From NCBI RefSeq assembly GCF_900103715.1, contig NZ_FNHL01000001.1, positions 539,295 through 603,294 on the forward strand: DNA of 64,000 nucleotides. Reading direction: 5' to 3'. This document shows, in pieces, positions 34,658 through 42,524 of the stretch (the first letter of the stretch is position 1; every line of letters starts with the position of its first letter). A program made the translations under genes and the position numbers. The notes under the pieces were generated by a model, which saw only the letters and a list, made by a program, of their open reading frames with translations, did not search any database and was not told where the DNA came from. This DNA comes from Halogranum gelatinilyticum (lineage in GTDB: Archaea > Halobacteriota > Halobacteria > Halobacteriales > Haloferacaceae).

Positions 34658-35326
34658 ATGCGAATCGCACTACTCGGCGGCACCGGCGACATCGGCGAGG
34701 GCTTGGCCCTCCGCTGGGCGTATCACACGAACCACGAGGTCATCATCGGCTCCCGTGAACCCGAGAAGGCTCGGGCGAAGGCCGAGGAGTACGAGACCGA
34801 ACTCGACAGCCGCGGCGTCGAGCGGAAGGTCACGGGCTTCAAAAACGAGATGGCCGCCGACCGCGCGGACATCGTCGTGCTCGCGGTCCCGCCGTACCAC
34901 GTCGCCGACACGGTCGAGACCATCGCCGACAAACTCGACGAGGGCGACGTGCTCGTCAGTCCCGCGGTGGGTATCAAACGCGACGACGACGGCTTCCACT
35001 ACCACCGTCCCGGCGCGGGCAGCGTGACGGAGATCGTCGCCGACGCGGCCCCCGAGGGCGTCTCTGTCGTCGGCGCGTTCCACAACCTCGCGGCGGCTCG
35101 ACTGGCCGACCTCGACGCCGAGTTGGGTATCGACACCCTGCTCGTTGCCGACGACGAGGACGCCAAGGAGACGGTGCGGATGCTCGCCGAGGGTATCGAA
35201 GGCCTGCGCGCGCTCGACGCCGGCGGCATCGCCAACGCACCCGAAATCGAGGCGGTGACGCCGCTTCTCATCAACGTCGCGACGAACAACGAGGGGCTGC
35301 ACGACCTCGGCGTCCGGTTCCAGTAG
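34658..35326 (+). CDS. npdG: NADPH-dependent F420 reductase (F420H2:NADP oxidoreductase)
   Basis: A 222-residue enzyme with an N-terminal Rossmann motif IALLGGTGDIGEGLA (GxxGxxG), GSREPEKA for NADP, and VVLAVPPYHV; later the F420-site region SVVGAFHNLAA and DDEDAKETV. It moves hydride between F420H2 and NADP+, linking F420 to NADPH pools. A weak TATA ggcttacc lies about 30 bp upstream. Single gene; divergent from the hypothetical gene at 34073. Confidence 0.95.
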   Translation: MRIALLGGTGDIGEGLALRWAYHTNHEVIIGSREPEKARAKAEEYETELDSRGVERKVTGFKNEMAADRADIVVLAVPPYHVADTVETIADKLDEGDVLVSPAVGIKRDDDGFHYHRPGAGSVTEIVADAAPEGVSVVGAFHNLAAARLADLDAELGIDTLLVADDEDAKETVRMLAEGIEGLRALDAGGIANAPEIEAVTPLLINVATNNEGLHDLGVRFQ

Positions 35327-35330
35327 CCAG

Positions 35331-35705
35331 CTACGCTTCCGACGCCGACCGGTCCCGTATCCGCGTATAGACCGCGTAGCCGACGCCGCAGACACCGAGG
35401 ACGACGAATCCGTATCCGGTGAGCAGCGGCATCGCCGGCCCGGCGAGGTTGTGTAGTCCCCACACCGCGACGAGCAGCCCGAGACTGAGACCGAACAGCC
35501 ACGTCTCACGGAGTCGGCGGTGGGCGGAGACGACGAGAACCACGACCGTGAGGGCGGCGAGGACGTACGTCACCGGCTGACTGAACTCGGCGGCGAACTG
35601 CGCCGGATGCGTCGCGTACCAGAGGGCCACGAGGCTCAGAAAGACGGCCCCAAACGCGAGGCGTCGTCTGTCGAACCCCTGGCCGGTCTCAGTATCGGAG
35701 GGCAT
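35331..35705 (-). CDS. Membrane protein of unknown function
   Basis: A 124-residue protein with three to four transmembrane helices (AFGAVFLSLVALWYATH, VTYVLAALTVVVLVVSA, TWLFGLSLGLLVAVWGLH, GYGFVVLGVCGVGYAVYT). The start at 35705 gives MPSDTETGQG with a charged N-terminus. Convergent with npdG (4 bp). No function evident. Confidence 0.65.
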   Translation of the reverse strand: MPSDTETGQGFDRRRLAFGAVFLSLVALWYATHPAQFAAEFSQPVTYVLAALTVVVLVVSAHRRLRETWLFGLSLGLLVAVWGLHNLAGPAMPLLTGYGFVVLGVCGVGYAVYTRIRDRSASEA

Positions 35706-35865
35706 GACATAGCGTCGATTCGCGACCATCATAACCGTAGCCACGGTCACGGCCGACCAGTCCGCTCACGGCAGCCTCTCGCGACGACTCACACTCGGAC
35801 GTGTGGCCCGTCTTCGGCCGAGCGGTGCTCGACACATCTATCTCTCGCCCGCGAAACGTCCGGAT

Positions 35866-36288
35866 ATGGTCAGTCGACGTCCGACGCCCCGGCGTCTCGC
35901 CCTCCTCCTCGGTCTCGTCACGTTTCTCGCGTGGACCGTCGAGCGGTTCCTGTGGGAACTCGCCGACGTCCGCGTGGTCCTCGGCGTCGCTGTCGAGTCC
36001 GCGAGCCGCGTCGTCCTCGCCGCCGTCGCCGTCGCGACGCTCGGTCTCGTCGGGTGGTACGCGTTCGTCGGCCGCGGTCTGCGACCGGCCGCGACGGCTC
36101 TCGTCGGGCCGCTCGCTGGCGTCGGCGCGTTTCTCGTGCTCGCCACGGCCGTCCTCGGGCCGAGTTCGGACTCGCCGACGTGGCTCGTCTACCTCGCGCT
36201 GTGCGCGGGTGGAGCCGTCGCTGGCAGCGTCGCCTACGGACTCGGCGTCGTCGTCAGACGGCTCAAAACGAGGACCGAATCGGCGTGA
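35866..36288 (+). CDS. DUF7536-type/unknown membrane protein
   Basis: A 140-residue protein with four hydrophobic helices (LALLLGLVTFLAWTVERFL, VVLAAVAVATLGLVGWYAF, LAGVGAFLVLATAVLG, WLVYLALCAGGAVAGSVAYGL). The family label is a guess from size and pattern. An ATG at 35803 would add a tail without family sense, so 35866 (MVSRRPTP) is preferred. Convergent with the thioredoxin gene. Confidence 0.6.
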   Translation: MVSRRPTPRRLALLLGLVTFLAWTVERFLWELADVRVVLGVAVESASRVVLAAVAVATLGLVGWYAFVGRGLRPAATALVGPLAGVGAFLVLATAVLGPSSDSPTWLVYLALCAGGAVAGSVAYGLGVVVRRLKTRTESA

Positions 36289-36301
36289 ATACTCGCTCGC
36301 T

Positions 36302-36568
36302 CTACGCGCCGGCCTGCTTGAGGGCGCTTTCGATGTCCTCGCGCTGGGTGACACCGACGAAGCGGTCGACGACGCCGTCGTCGTTCTCGACGATGAGCGT
36401 CGGCAGCGAGCGGACCTGATACTGGTTGGCGATCTCCTGTTCGTCGTCGACGTCGACCTTTTCGAAGGAGACGTCGGGGTAGTCGGCCTCCAGCTCTTCG
36501 AGGATGGGGTCCTGGGTCTTACACGGGCCACACCAGTCGGCGTAGAAGTCTTTGAGTCGGACAGTCAT
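36302..36568 (-). CDS. Thioredoxin
   Basis: An 88-residue thioredoxin. The active site WCGPC is at residues 12-16, and the cis-proline lies in SLPTLIVEN. It is the short archaeal form, reducing protein disulfides. No reductase gene is close by. The promoter should lie within the 150 bp shared with the Sec61beta gene. Confidence 0.95.
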   Translation of the reverse strand: MTVRLKDFYADWCGPCKTQDPILEELEADYPDVSFEKVDVDDEQEIANQYQVRSLPTLIVENDDGVVDRFVGVTQREDIESALKQAGA

Positions 36569-36688
36569 TGTTCCCTTCTCCGGGTAGCCTACGAGTTCCT
36601 AAAAGGGTTTCCAAGGTGGATGTCTCCGCCGCCGGACCGTCGGGTTCGGGCGAGTGACTCGCCACCTGACGGTCTGGGGAGTCGAAAC

Positions 36689-36694
36689 GTTTAC
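36689..36694 (+). promoter_or_regulatory. TATA element before the Sec61beta gene
   Basis: cgtttac is centred 29 bp before the ATG at 36721, fitting a leaderless transcript. Confidence 0.4.
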
Positions 36695-36720
36695 ACCCCC
36701 AAAGAGCGGTGGTATGCAGT

Positions 36721-36885
36721 ATGAGCAGTGGACAGAACAGCGGCGGCCTGATGTCGAGTGCAGGGCTCGTCCGCTACTTCGACGCGGAGGACCGCAACGC
36801 GATCCGGCTCGACCCCAAGACCATCGTCGCGTTCGGTGTCCTCTTCGGTGTCGGCGTACAGCTCCTGAACATCCTCGCACTGTAA
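36721..36885 (+). CDS. Preprotein translocase subunit Sec61beta
   Basis: A 54-residue protein: a Ser/Gly-rich start, then [20 protein letters not shown], then one transmembrane helix ([19 protein letters not shown]). This is the archaeal Sec61beta/SecG, the small third subunit of the SecYE translocon, with a cytoplasmic N-terminus. It is too short for many gene finders but is intact from ATG to TAA. Confidence 0.95.
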   Translation: MSSGQNSGGLMSSAGLVRYFDAEDRNAIRLDPKTIVAFGVLFGVGVQLLNILAL

Positions 36886-36995
36886 GGTCGTCCGTTTCTC
36901 TCGATTCTCTCACCCGTCCAGTGCCGACAGCGTGTCGACGCTCCGACCACGTTCGGGTCGCGCCCTTTTTACCCTCCTAACCCCGAGCACGGACT

Positions 36996-37625
36996 ATGCT
37001 ACGTGCAGGCGTCATCGCCGTCCAGGGTGACGTGAGCGAACACGCCGCGGCCGTCGAGCGCGCGGCCCGCCTCCACGGCGAGGAGGCCGAGGTCGTCGAG
37101 ATCCGCCAGTCCGGGCTCGTCCCCGACTGCGACGTCCTGCTCCTTCCGGGCGGGGAGTCGACGACCATCTCGCGGCTCCTCCGCAGCGAGGGCATCGCCG
37201 CGGAGATCAAAGCACACGTCGCCGCAGGCAAGCCCGTGCTTGCGACGTGTGCCGGGCTCATCGTCGCCTCGACGGACGCGAAGGACGACCGCGTCGAGAC
37301 GCTCGACCTCGTCGACGTCACCGTCGACCGCAACGCCTTCGGCCGCCAGAAGGACAGCTTCGAGGCCCCGCTCGACGTCGACGGGCTGGACGAGCCGTTC
37401 CCCGCGGTCTTCATCCGTGCACCCCTCATCGACGACGCGGGCGACGTCGAGGTGCTCGCGCGGTGGGACGACGACCCGGTCGCCGTCCGCGACGGTCCCG
37501 TCGTCGGCACGTCGTTCCACCCCGAACTCACCGACGACGTCCGGCTCCACCGACTGGCGTTCTTCGAGGGCGTCGAGGGCAACAGTAAACTGTCGGCCGA
37601 GGAATCGCCCGTCGACGCTGAGTGA
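36996..37625 (+). CDS. pdxT: Pyridoxal 5'-phosphate synthase glutaminase subunit PdxT
   Basis: A 209-residue class I glutaminase that feeds ammonia to PdxS. Family marks: GVIAVQGDVSEH, the LLPGGESTTI loop, the nucleophile Cys in ATCAGLIVAS, and the His-Glu pair in GTSFHPELTDD. PdxS lies elsewhere in the genome. It is followed at 51 bp by hisE, probably in the same transcript. Confidence 0.96.
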   Translation: MLRAGVIAVQGDVSEHAAAVERAARLHGEEAEVVEIRQSGLVPDCDVLLLPGGESTTISRLLRSEGIAAEIKAHVAAGKPVLATCAGLIVASTDAKDDRVETLDLVDVTVDRNAFGRQKDSFEAPLDVDGLDEPFPAVFIRAPLIDDAGDVEVLARWDDDPVAVRDGPVVGTSFHPELTDDVRLHRLAFFEGVEGNSKLSAEESPVDAE

Positions 37626-37676
37626 GCAGACACGGCGAAGGGACAGCTTTTCGACCCGTCGCATCCGAGCACGTCT

Positions 37677-37973
37677 ATGGCCGACGACGACATCCTCGAC
37701 GAGCTGTTCTCTCTCATCGAGGAGCGCAAGGAGGAACTGCCGGAGGGGTCCTACACGACGTCGCTTTTCACCCACGAGAAGGGCGAGAACGCCGTCTTGG
37801 AGAAGCTCGGCGAGGAGACGACCGAACTCATCCTGGCGGCGAAAGACGACGACGAGGCAGAGCTGAAGGCGGAGGGTGCCGACCTCGTCTACCACTTCCT
37901 CGTCCTCCTGTCGATGAAGGACGTGACGCTCGACGAGTTGCGCGAGGAACTCGACGAGCGGTTCGGTCACTGA
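37677..37973 (+). CDS. hisE: Phosphoribosyl-ATP pyrophosphatase
   Basis: A 98-residue MazG-fold enzyme of histidine synthesis, second step (PR-ATP to PR-AMP). The signature is HEKGENAVLEKLGEETTELILAAK (with Glu-Glu metal ligands) and EGADLVYHFLVLL. It has no HisI domain, so PR-AMP cyclohydrolase is separate. Downstream of pdxT on the same strand. Confidence 0.96.
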   Translation: MADDDILDELFSLIEERKEELPEGSYTTSLFTHEKGENAVLEKLGEETTELILAAKDDDEAELKAEGADLVYHFLVLLSMKDVTLDELREELDERFGH

Positions 37974-37990
37974 GAGACGTCTCGCAAGCA

Positions 37991-37996
37991 TTATAC
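37991..37996 (+). promoter_or_regulatory. TATA box of the eL40 gene
   Basis: ttatac is centred 26 bp before the ATG at 38020, a clear leaderless promoter between hisE and the ribosomal protein gene. Confidence 0.5.
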
Positions 37997-38019
37997 AAGC
38001 GGGTCGGTAACTGCACTCC

Positions 38020-38169
38020 ATGCCCAGTTTCGACGCCGCCGTGGAGCGGACCCTGGAGAAACAGATCTGCATGCGCTGTAACGCACGAAACCCGAAGAAG
38101 GCCAAGCAGTGCCGCAAATGTGGCTACAAACACCTTCGCCCGAAGTCGAAGGAACGCCGCGCCGCGTAA
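38020..38169 (+). CDS. rpl40e: 50S ribosomal protein L40e (eL40)
   Basis: A 49-residue zinc-ribbon ribosomal protein: [31 protein letters not shown] with four cysteines in CxxC...CxxC. It is basic throughout, unusual for a halophile but normal for this small protein. Intact from ATG to TAA though short. Confidence 0.96.
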   Translation: MPSFDAAVERTLEKQICMRCNARNPKKAKQCRKCGYKHLRPKSKERRAA

Positions 38170-38209
38170 GCGCGCTCTCCTTCTCCGCGCGCTCTGCGCG
38201 GAACACTAC

Positions 38210-38345
38210 TCTCAGAACACCGACGAGCATCGGCTGTCTCGGCTCTCTCAGAACACCGACGAGCATCGGCTGTCTCGGCTCTCTCAGAACACCGACGAGC
38301 ATCGGCTGTCTCGGCTCTCTCAGAACACCGACGAGTGTCAGCTAT
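38210..38345. repeat. 36-bp tandem repeat between eL40 and the MBL gene
   Basis: Three exact copies of a 36-bp unit plus a diverged fourth. The anchor gaacaccgac recurs at 38215, 38251, 38287 and 38323. Each unit contains a small dyad CCGA...TCGG. No spacers, so it is not CRISPR. The period is a multiple of three, so one plus frame reads as a 12-residue repeat (SQNTDEHRLSRL), but no start codon or TATA leads into it. Confidence 0.9.
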
Positions 38346-38405
38346 CTCGCTTCGTCGAAGAGATCGAAAACATCGAGGCTCCCGACTCGGCCGTGTCGTC
38401 GTCGA

Positions 38406-39032
38406 CTACCCGTCGGGATACTTCGGCTGGCGTTCCTCGGCGCGGAGGAGCGCGCGGCGGACGACGTCGCGGACGCTGTCGCCGTCGGGGTCGGCCGCGA
38501 AGACGTCGCCGTGGCCCGCGTACATGGTCGTGACGGAGTCGGGGAGGCGGTCGAGAAGCTGTGAGATGCTCTGGATGAGTCGCTCACGGGACTGGCCGGG
38601 CAGGTCAGTCCGGCCGAAGCTGCCGTTGTCGAACGCGCCGTCGTTGTGGACGACGACGTCGCCGCTGAACAGTGCCGTCTCGCCGACGAGCGAGATGTGG
38701 TCGGCGGCGTGGCCGGGCGTGTAGACGACCTCGAAAGTCTCGTCGCCCATCTCGACGGTGTCGCCGTCGTCGAGCGCGTCGGTTCGCTGGGGATGTTCGG
38801 CGTAGGCGTAGACCTCGGGACCGAACCGCTCGCAGACCGCGTCGAGTTGGTCGACGTGGTCGGAGTGTTGGTGGGTGACGACGACTGCGTCCAGTGTGTC
38901 GACGTGGTCCGCGACGACGTCGACGACGCCGGGCATCGAGCCCGCGTCGACGAGGACCGTCCGTTCGCCCGTGACGAGATACGCGTTGCAGGTGAACTGC
39001 TCGGCGTCTGCAGTCACGTTGAAGACATCCAT
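38406..39032 (-). CDS. MBL-fold metallo-hydrolase
   Basis: A 208-residue metallo-beta-lactamase-fold enzyme with the metal motif THQHSDHVD (HxHxDH), TPGHAADHISL, the Asp in FSGDVVV, and the last His in YAGHGD. It most resembles glyoxalase II-like thioester hydrolases. Substrate unknown. It faces the eL40 gene across the 36-bp repeat array. Confidence 0.93.
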   Translation of the reverse strand: MDVFNVTADAEQFTCNAYLVTGERTVLVDAGSMPGVVDVVADHVDTLDAVVVTHQHSDHVDQLDAVCERFGPEVYAYAEHPQRTDALDDGDTVEMGDETFEVVYTPGHAADHISLVGETALFSGDVVVHNDGAFDNGSFGRTDLPGQSRERLIQSISQLLDRLPDSVTTMYAGHGDVFAADPDGDSVRDVVRRALLRAEERQPKYPDG

Positions 39033-39160
39033 GGGGAAGGCTTGTCACCGAAACCCAAAACTACCGGGGAAGCGGCCGATACTCCGCGAAGGGACAGGGA
39101 ATGGACAGGAATCTGATACGGCACCGGATTTTTCCGTATGAAGCGGCAATCTAGACGTGC

Positions 39161-39340
39161 ATGGGCTTTGGGAGCTACGACGAGTCCGAACAGGAGAACC
39201 AGGAGTACGATGCCGACCTCGACGAGTCAGACGGGGTCTCGTCCCGTGAAAACGACCACAAGGGGAGTATGGAGTTCGACATCGGTGCCTCGAACGACGA
39301 ACTCCTCGACCGGTTGCAGGACATCAAAGAGGACGAGTAG
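39161..39340 (+). CDS. DUF5786-type small acidic protein
   Basis: A 59-residue, very acidic protein starting MGFGSYDESEQENQEYD and ending LLDRLQDIKEDE; the C-terminal half looks helical. It matches the haloarchaeal DUF5786 family as I recall it. Its TAG is followed at once by the GTG of the DUF99 gene, so both should be in one operon. Function unknown. Confidence 0.8.
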   Translation: MGFGSYDESEQENQEYDADLDESDGVSSRENDHKGSMEFDIGASNDELLDRLQDIKEDE

Positions 39341-39958
39341 GTGAAGCCCGGGAGCCGCGCGCTCGGCGTCGCCGCCTCGGACGGCGACGACGAAAGCACC
39401 CTCTGTGGAGCACTCGTCCGCGCGGACCGCGTCGTCGACGACTGCGTCTTCGGGCGATGCACCGTCGGCGGCACCGATGCGACTCCCGCTGTGGCTCAGC
39501 TTTTTTCGAAGCTCGGTCGCGAGGACGTCCAGTATCTCCTGCTGTCCGGCGTCGCGCCCGCGTGGTTCAATCTCTATGACCTCCAGGCGATTCACGAGAC
39601 CGTCGAGCGGCCGGTCATCGCCGTCTCCTTCGAGACCAGCGAGGGGCTGGAACCGGCACTCAGCGAGCACTTTTCGGGGAACGCGCTCGACGAACGGCTC
39701 GCGACCTACCGGACCCTCCCGCCGCGGCGACGCGTCGAGGTGAACGGCGAGACGCGCTTCGTCCGCGCGGTCGGCGTCGACGACGCCGAGGCGGCCGAGA
39801 TCGTCCGCGGCTTCACCCCCGAAGGCGGCCGTCCCGAGCCGTTGCGGGTCGCGCGACTGCTCGCGCGGGCGGGACGGGAGTACGGAGAGCGGGTCGAATC
39901 CATCGACGTCGCTGCCGACAGTGACAGCGACGGCGACGACGAAAGCACCCCGAATTAA
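39341..39958 (+). CDS. DUF99 family protein (endonuclease V-like fold)
   Basis: A 205-residue protein starting with GTG directly after the stop of the DUF5786 gene. DUF99 features are ALGVAASDG near the start, YLLLSGVAPAWFNLYDLQAIHET, RPVIAVSFE, and a C-terminal PEPLRVARLLARA helix. It is a distant relative of endonuclease V and may act on deaminated bases. Note Asp/Glu sites in the fold: AASDG. It lies 24 bp before a uracil-DNA glycosylase, which suits a base-repair role (inference). Confidence 0.85.
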   Translation: MKPGSRALGVAASDGDDESTLCGALVRADRVVDDCVFGRCTVGGTDATPAVAQLFSKLGREDVQYLLLSGVAPAWFNLYDLQAIHETVERPVIAVSFETSEGLEPALSEHFSGNALDERLATYRTLPPRRRVEVNGETRFVRAVGVDDAEAAEIVRGFTPEGGRPEPLRVARLLARAGREYGERVESIDVAADSDSDGDDESTPN

Positions 39959-39982
39959 GCCGACGCCGTCCCCTCCCTCGGT

Positions 39983-40579
39983 ATGGAACAGATGGAGGGG
40001 CGTTGCGTCACCGACTGCGAACGGTGTCCCGCGCTCGTCGAGTCGCGGAGTCGAATCGTCAACGGAACCGGGCCGGCGGACGCCGACCTGCTCTTTCTCG
40101 GCGAAGGGCCCGGCGCGAACGAGGACGAACAGGGCGAGCCGTTCGTCGGCCGTTCGGGAACGGTCCTCGACGACGCGCTTCGCGACGTCGGGCTCGCGCG
40201 CGCCGACGTCCGCATCACGAACTGCGTCCGCTGTCGGCCGCCGGAGAACCGCGACCCCACCAAAGAGGAGCTCGCGAACTGCCGCGGCTATCTCGAACGC
40301 GAACTGGAACTCGTCGACCCCGAAATCATCGTCACGCTCGGGAAGGTCCCGAGCGAGCATCTGCTGGACCGCTCGGTCGCGGTGACGAAGGAGGCTGGCA
40401 GCGTCGTCGACGCGCGCATCGGCGAGTCGTCGCGGCGAGTCCTCGTGTGTGTCCATCCGGCCGCGACGCTCTACGACCGGAGCCAAAAGGAGACGTTCGA
40501 GGAGACGATTCGGAAGGCCGCCGAACTGTCGGGTGCCGGCGAGGGGTCCAGCGGCCAGTCACGGTTGGGCGATTACTGA
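39983..40579 (+). CDS. Uracil-DNA glycosylase, family 4/5 (Fe-S)
   Basis: A 198-residue Fe-S UDG. The uracil-site motif is GEGPGANEDEQGEPFVGRSG, the cluster cysteines lie at 8-15 (CVTDCERC) and in TNCVRCRPPENR, and the second active-site loop is VCVHPAATLYD. It removes uracil from DNA, important for a GC-rich, heat- and UV-exposed genome. The C-terminus is Gly/Ser-rich. Follows DUF5786-DUF99. Confidence 0.93.
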   Translation: MEQMEGRCVTDCERCPALVESRSRIVNGTGPADADLLFLGEGPGANEDEQGEPFVGRSGTVLDDALRDVGLARADVRITNCVRCRPPENRDPTKEELANCRGYLERELELVDPEIIVTLGKVPSEHLLDRSVAVTKEAGSVVDARIGESSRRVLVCVHPAATLYDRSQKETFEETIRKAAELSGAGEGSSGQSRLGDY

Positions 40580-40673
40580 GCCGGCGTAGCCGGTACGTCG
40601 AGAGACGGAGCGAGAGGAAGCGAGAGGAAGCGAGAGGAGAGAGGAGAGAAGTGAAAATCGGTTCTGCGTTGCG

Positions 40674-41639
40674 CTACCGCCAGATGGACTCGGCCATCCG
40701 CTGCGGGAAGTTCGCGATGAGGCTGAGGATGGTCTGCCCCTCGTCGTTGCCGCGGATGTACGAGCGGATCCGCTGGCTGAAGACCTCGACGGAGATGACC
40801 AACAGGAAGATGACGAGAATCGTCGCCATCATGTTGGTGTATTTGAACAGACCGCGCTGGGTCTGGAGCACCTGCCCCAGCCCGCCGCCGCCGATGAGCC
40901 CCATCGTGACCGCGATGCGGACGTTGATCTCGAGGATGTAGAAGGTCCACGCGATGAAGGGGGTGAAGACCTGGCTGAGCATCCCGAAGACGACCTTCTG
41001 GGGGCTGTTGGCACCGGTACTCTCGACGGCCTCGATGGGACCGTCCTCGACCTCTTCGAGCGCGTCGGTGAAGAGGCGACCGAGGTTGCCCATCGTGTCG
41101 GTCCCGATGGCGAGCGTCGCCGTGAACGGCGAGACGCCGCCGAGCGGGATGTAGATGAGTGCCCACACGAGTGCCGGGATGGCGCGGATGACGCTCATCG
41201 TGCCGCGGAAGATGAAGTTGAACGGATAGGGCGTCACGCGCTCGGAGCCGAGGACGCCGAGGAGGAGCGCGCCGGGGATACCGAGGACGGTCCCGGCGAA
41301 GCCCATCGCGAACGTGACGAAGACGGCCCCGAGGATGGGGTTGCCGTTCTGGAACTGCAGGAGGAGGTTCCGCTCCTGGATGAACGCCCAGTACTGGCTG
41401 ACGTCGACGAAGGGAAGGAAGCCGAAGAACTCCGCTGGCGGGAAGAAGCCGCTGAGCGCGTCGGTGAACTGGGGCCAGTATCGGAGAATCTCGCCGACGG
41501 AGAAGCCGACCTCCGAGAGGGCACTCTGGAAGAAGAAGGTGAAGATGGCGAGCAGGACCAGTGAGAAGACGAGACGGACGCGTTTGTGGAACTGGATGAC
41601 GGACAGTCGTTGCTTGATGCGGTCGGTGTCAGTACTCAT
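40674..41639 (-). CDS. phnE: Phosphonate/phosphate ABC transporter permease PhnE
   Basis: A 321-residue membrane permease with about six helices. The N-terminal helix is followed by an external segment, and the EAA loop reads EAVESTGANSPQKVVFGMLSQ near residues 204-224. It pairs with PhnC and PhnD. Its start overlaps the end of phnC by 11 bp, so translation is coupled. Only one permease gene is present, which is usual when it works as a homodimer. Confidence 0.95.
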   Translation of the reverse strand: MSTDTDRIKQRLSVIQFHKRVRLVFSLVLLAIFTFFFQSALSEVGFSVGEILRYWPQFTDALSGFFPPAEFFGFLPFVDVSQYWAFIQERNLLLQFQNGNPILGAVFVTFAMGFAGTVLGIPGALLLGVLGSERVTPYPFNFIFRGTMSVIRAIPALVWALIYIPLGGVSPFTATLAIGTDTMGNLGRLFTDALEEVEDGPIEAVESTGANSPQKVVFGMLSQVFTPFIAWTFYILEINVRIAVTMGLIGGGGLGQVLQTQRGLFKYTNMMATILVIFLLVISVEVFSQRIRSYIRGNDEGQTILSLIANFPQRMAESIWR

Positions 41640-42426
41640 GCGCTTGTGCGCCGCTCGTGGCGGTCGTTTCAGTGGGGGTCACTTCGCGCTCTTCGCGGAT
41701 GGATTCGGTCTCGATGTCGCCGTAGATCTCGTCGATGACATCGACGGTGAAGTCCTCGCGGTAGCCGTCGAAGACGAGTTCCCCGTCTTTCATGCCGAGG
41801 AACCGCTCGCCGAACTCGCGGGCGATGTTGACCTGGTGGAGACTGGCGATGGTCGAGAGGTCGCGCTCACTGGCGGCCTGTCGGACGTAGCGCATGACCG
41901 TCTCGGCACTCGCGGGGTCGAGGCTGGCGACCGGCTCGTCGGCGAGCAGCAGGTTCGGTTTCTGCACCAGCGCGCGGGCGATGCCGACGCGCTGTTGCTG
42001 GCCACCGCTCATCTTGCCAGCACGCTGGTTGGCCTCGTCGAGGAGACCGACCGTGTCGAGCGCGCGGAGGGCTTCGTGTTTGTCGTCCTCGGCGTACAGC
42101 CCCAAGAGGCTCTTGAGGAACGAGGTGCGGCCGAGTGCACCGGTGAGCGCGTTGCCGTAGGCACTCATCTGCTCGAGGAGGTAGTGTTGCTGGAAGATCA
42201 TTGCGACGTCGTTACGTGGTCCTTTGACGGGCTCGTCGTCGATGGTGATGGAGCCTGCCGACGGCTTCGTGATGCCGTTGAGACAGCGGAGGAGGGTGGA
42301 TTTCCCTGCACCCGACTCCCCGAGGAGGACCACGAACTCACCGTCCGGAATGGTAAACGAAACGTCGTCCAACGCTTGGACGTCTCCGTACGATTTGCTG
42401 AGGTTCGTTACTTCTATTTTGCTCAT
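41629..42426 (-). CDS. phnC: Phosphonate ABC transporter ATP-binding protein PhnC
   Basis: A 265-residue ATPase with Walker A GESGAGKST (residues 35-43), signature MSGGQQQRVGIARAL, Walker B LLADEPVASLD, and the H-loop in ASLHQVN. The PhnC subfamily pattern (MNALTGALGRTSFLKSLLGLY here AYGNALTGALGRTSFLKSLLGLY) supports phosphonate/phosphite/phosphate uptake. Between phnD and phnE on the same strand. Confidence 0.95.
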   Translation of the reverse strand: MSKIEVTNLSKSYGDVQALDDVSFTIPDGEFVVLLGESGAGKSTLLRCLNGITKPSAGSITIDDEPVKGPRNDVAMIFQQHYLLEQMSAYGNALTGALGRTSFLKSLLGLYAEDDKHEALRALDTVGLLDEANQRAGKMSGGQQQRVGIARALVQKPNLLLADEPVASLDPASAETVMRYVRQAASERDLSTIASLHQVNIAREFGERFLGMKDGELVFDGYREDFTVDVIDEIYGDIETESIREEREVTPTETTATSGAQAHEY

Positions 42427-42524
42427 GTGTCGTCGTTACCGGCTACCGCTGTCGCCGGATTCCTGATAATTGATTGTACAGTACACCTACGAAAAAGGTG
42501 CGATTCCTCGCGGCCGTGACAGGC

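Noticed and set aside
38210-38345. CRISPR array
   Set aside because: The repeats are contiguous, with no unique spacers, and no cas gene is near.
40610-40655. Purine-rich gcgagaggaa repeats after the UDG gene
   Set aside because: Short low-complexity tract between convergent genes; nothing beyond filler or a transcription-end zone is supported.
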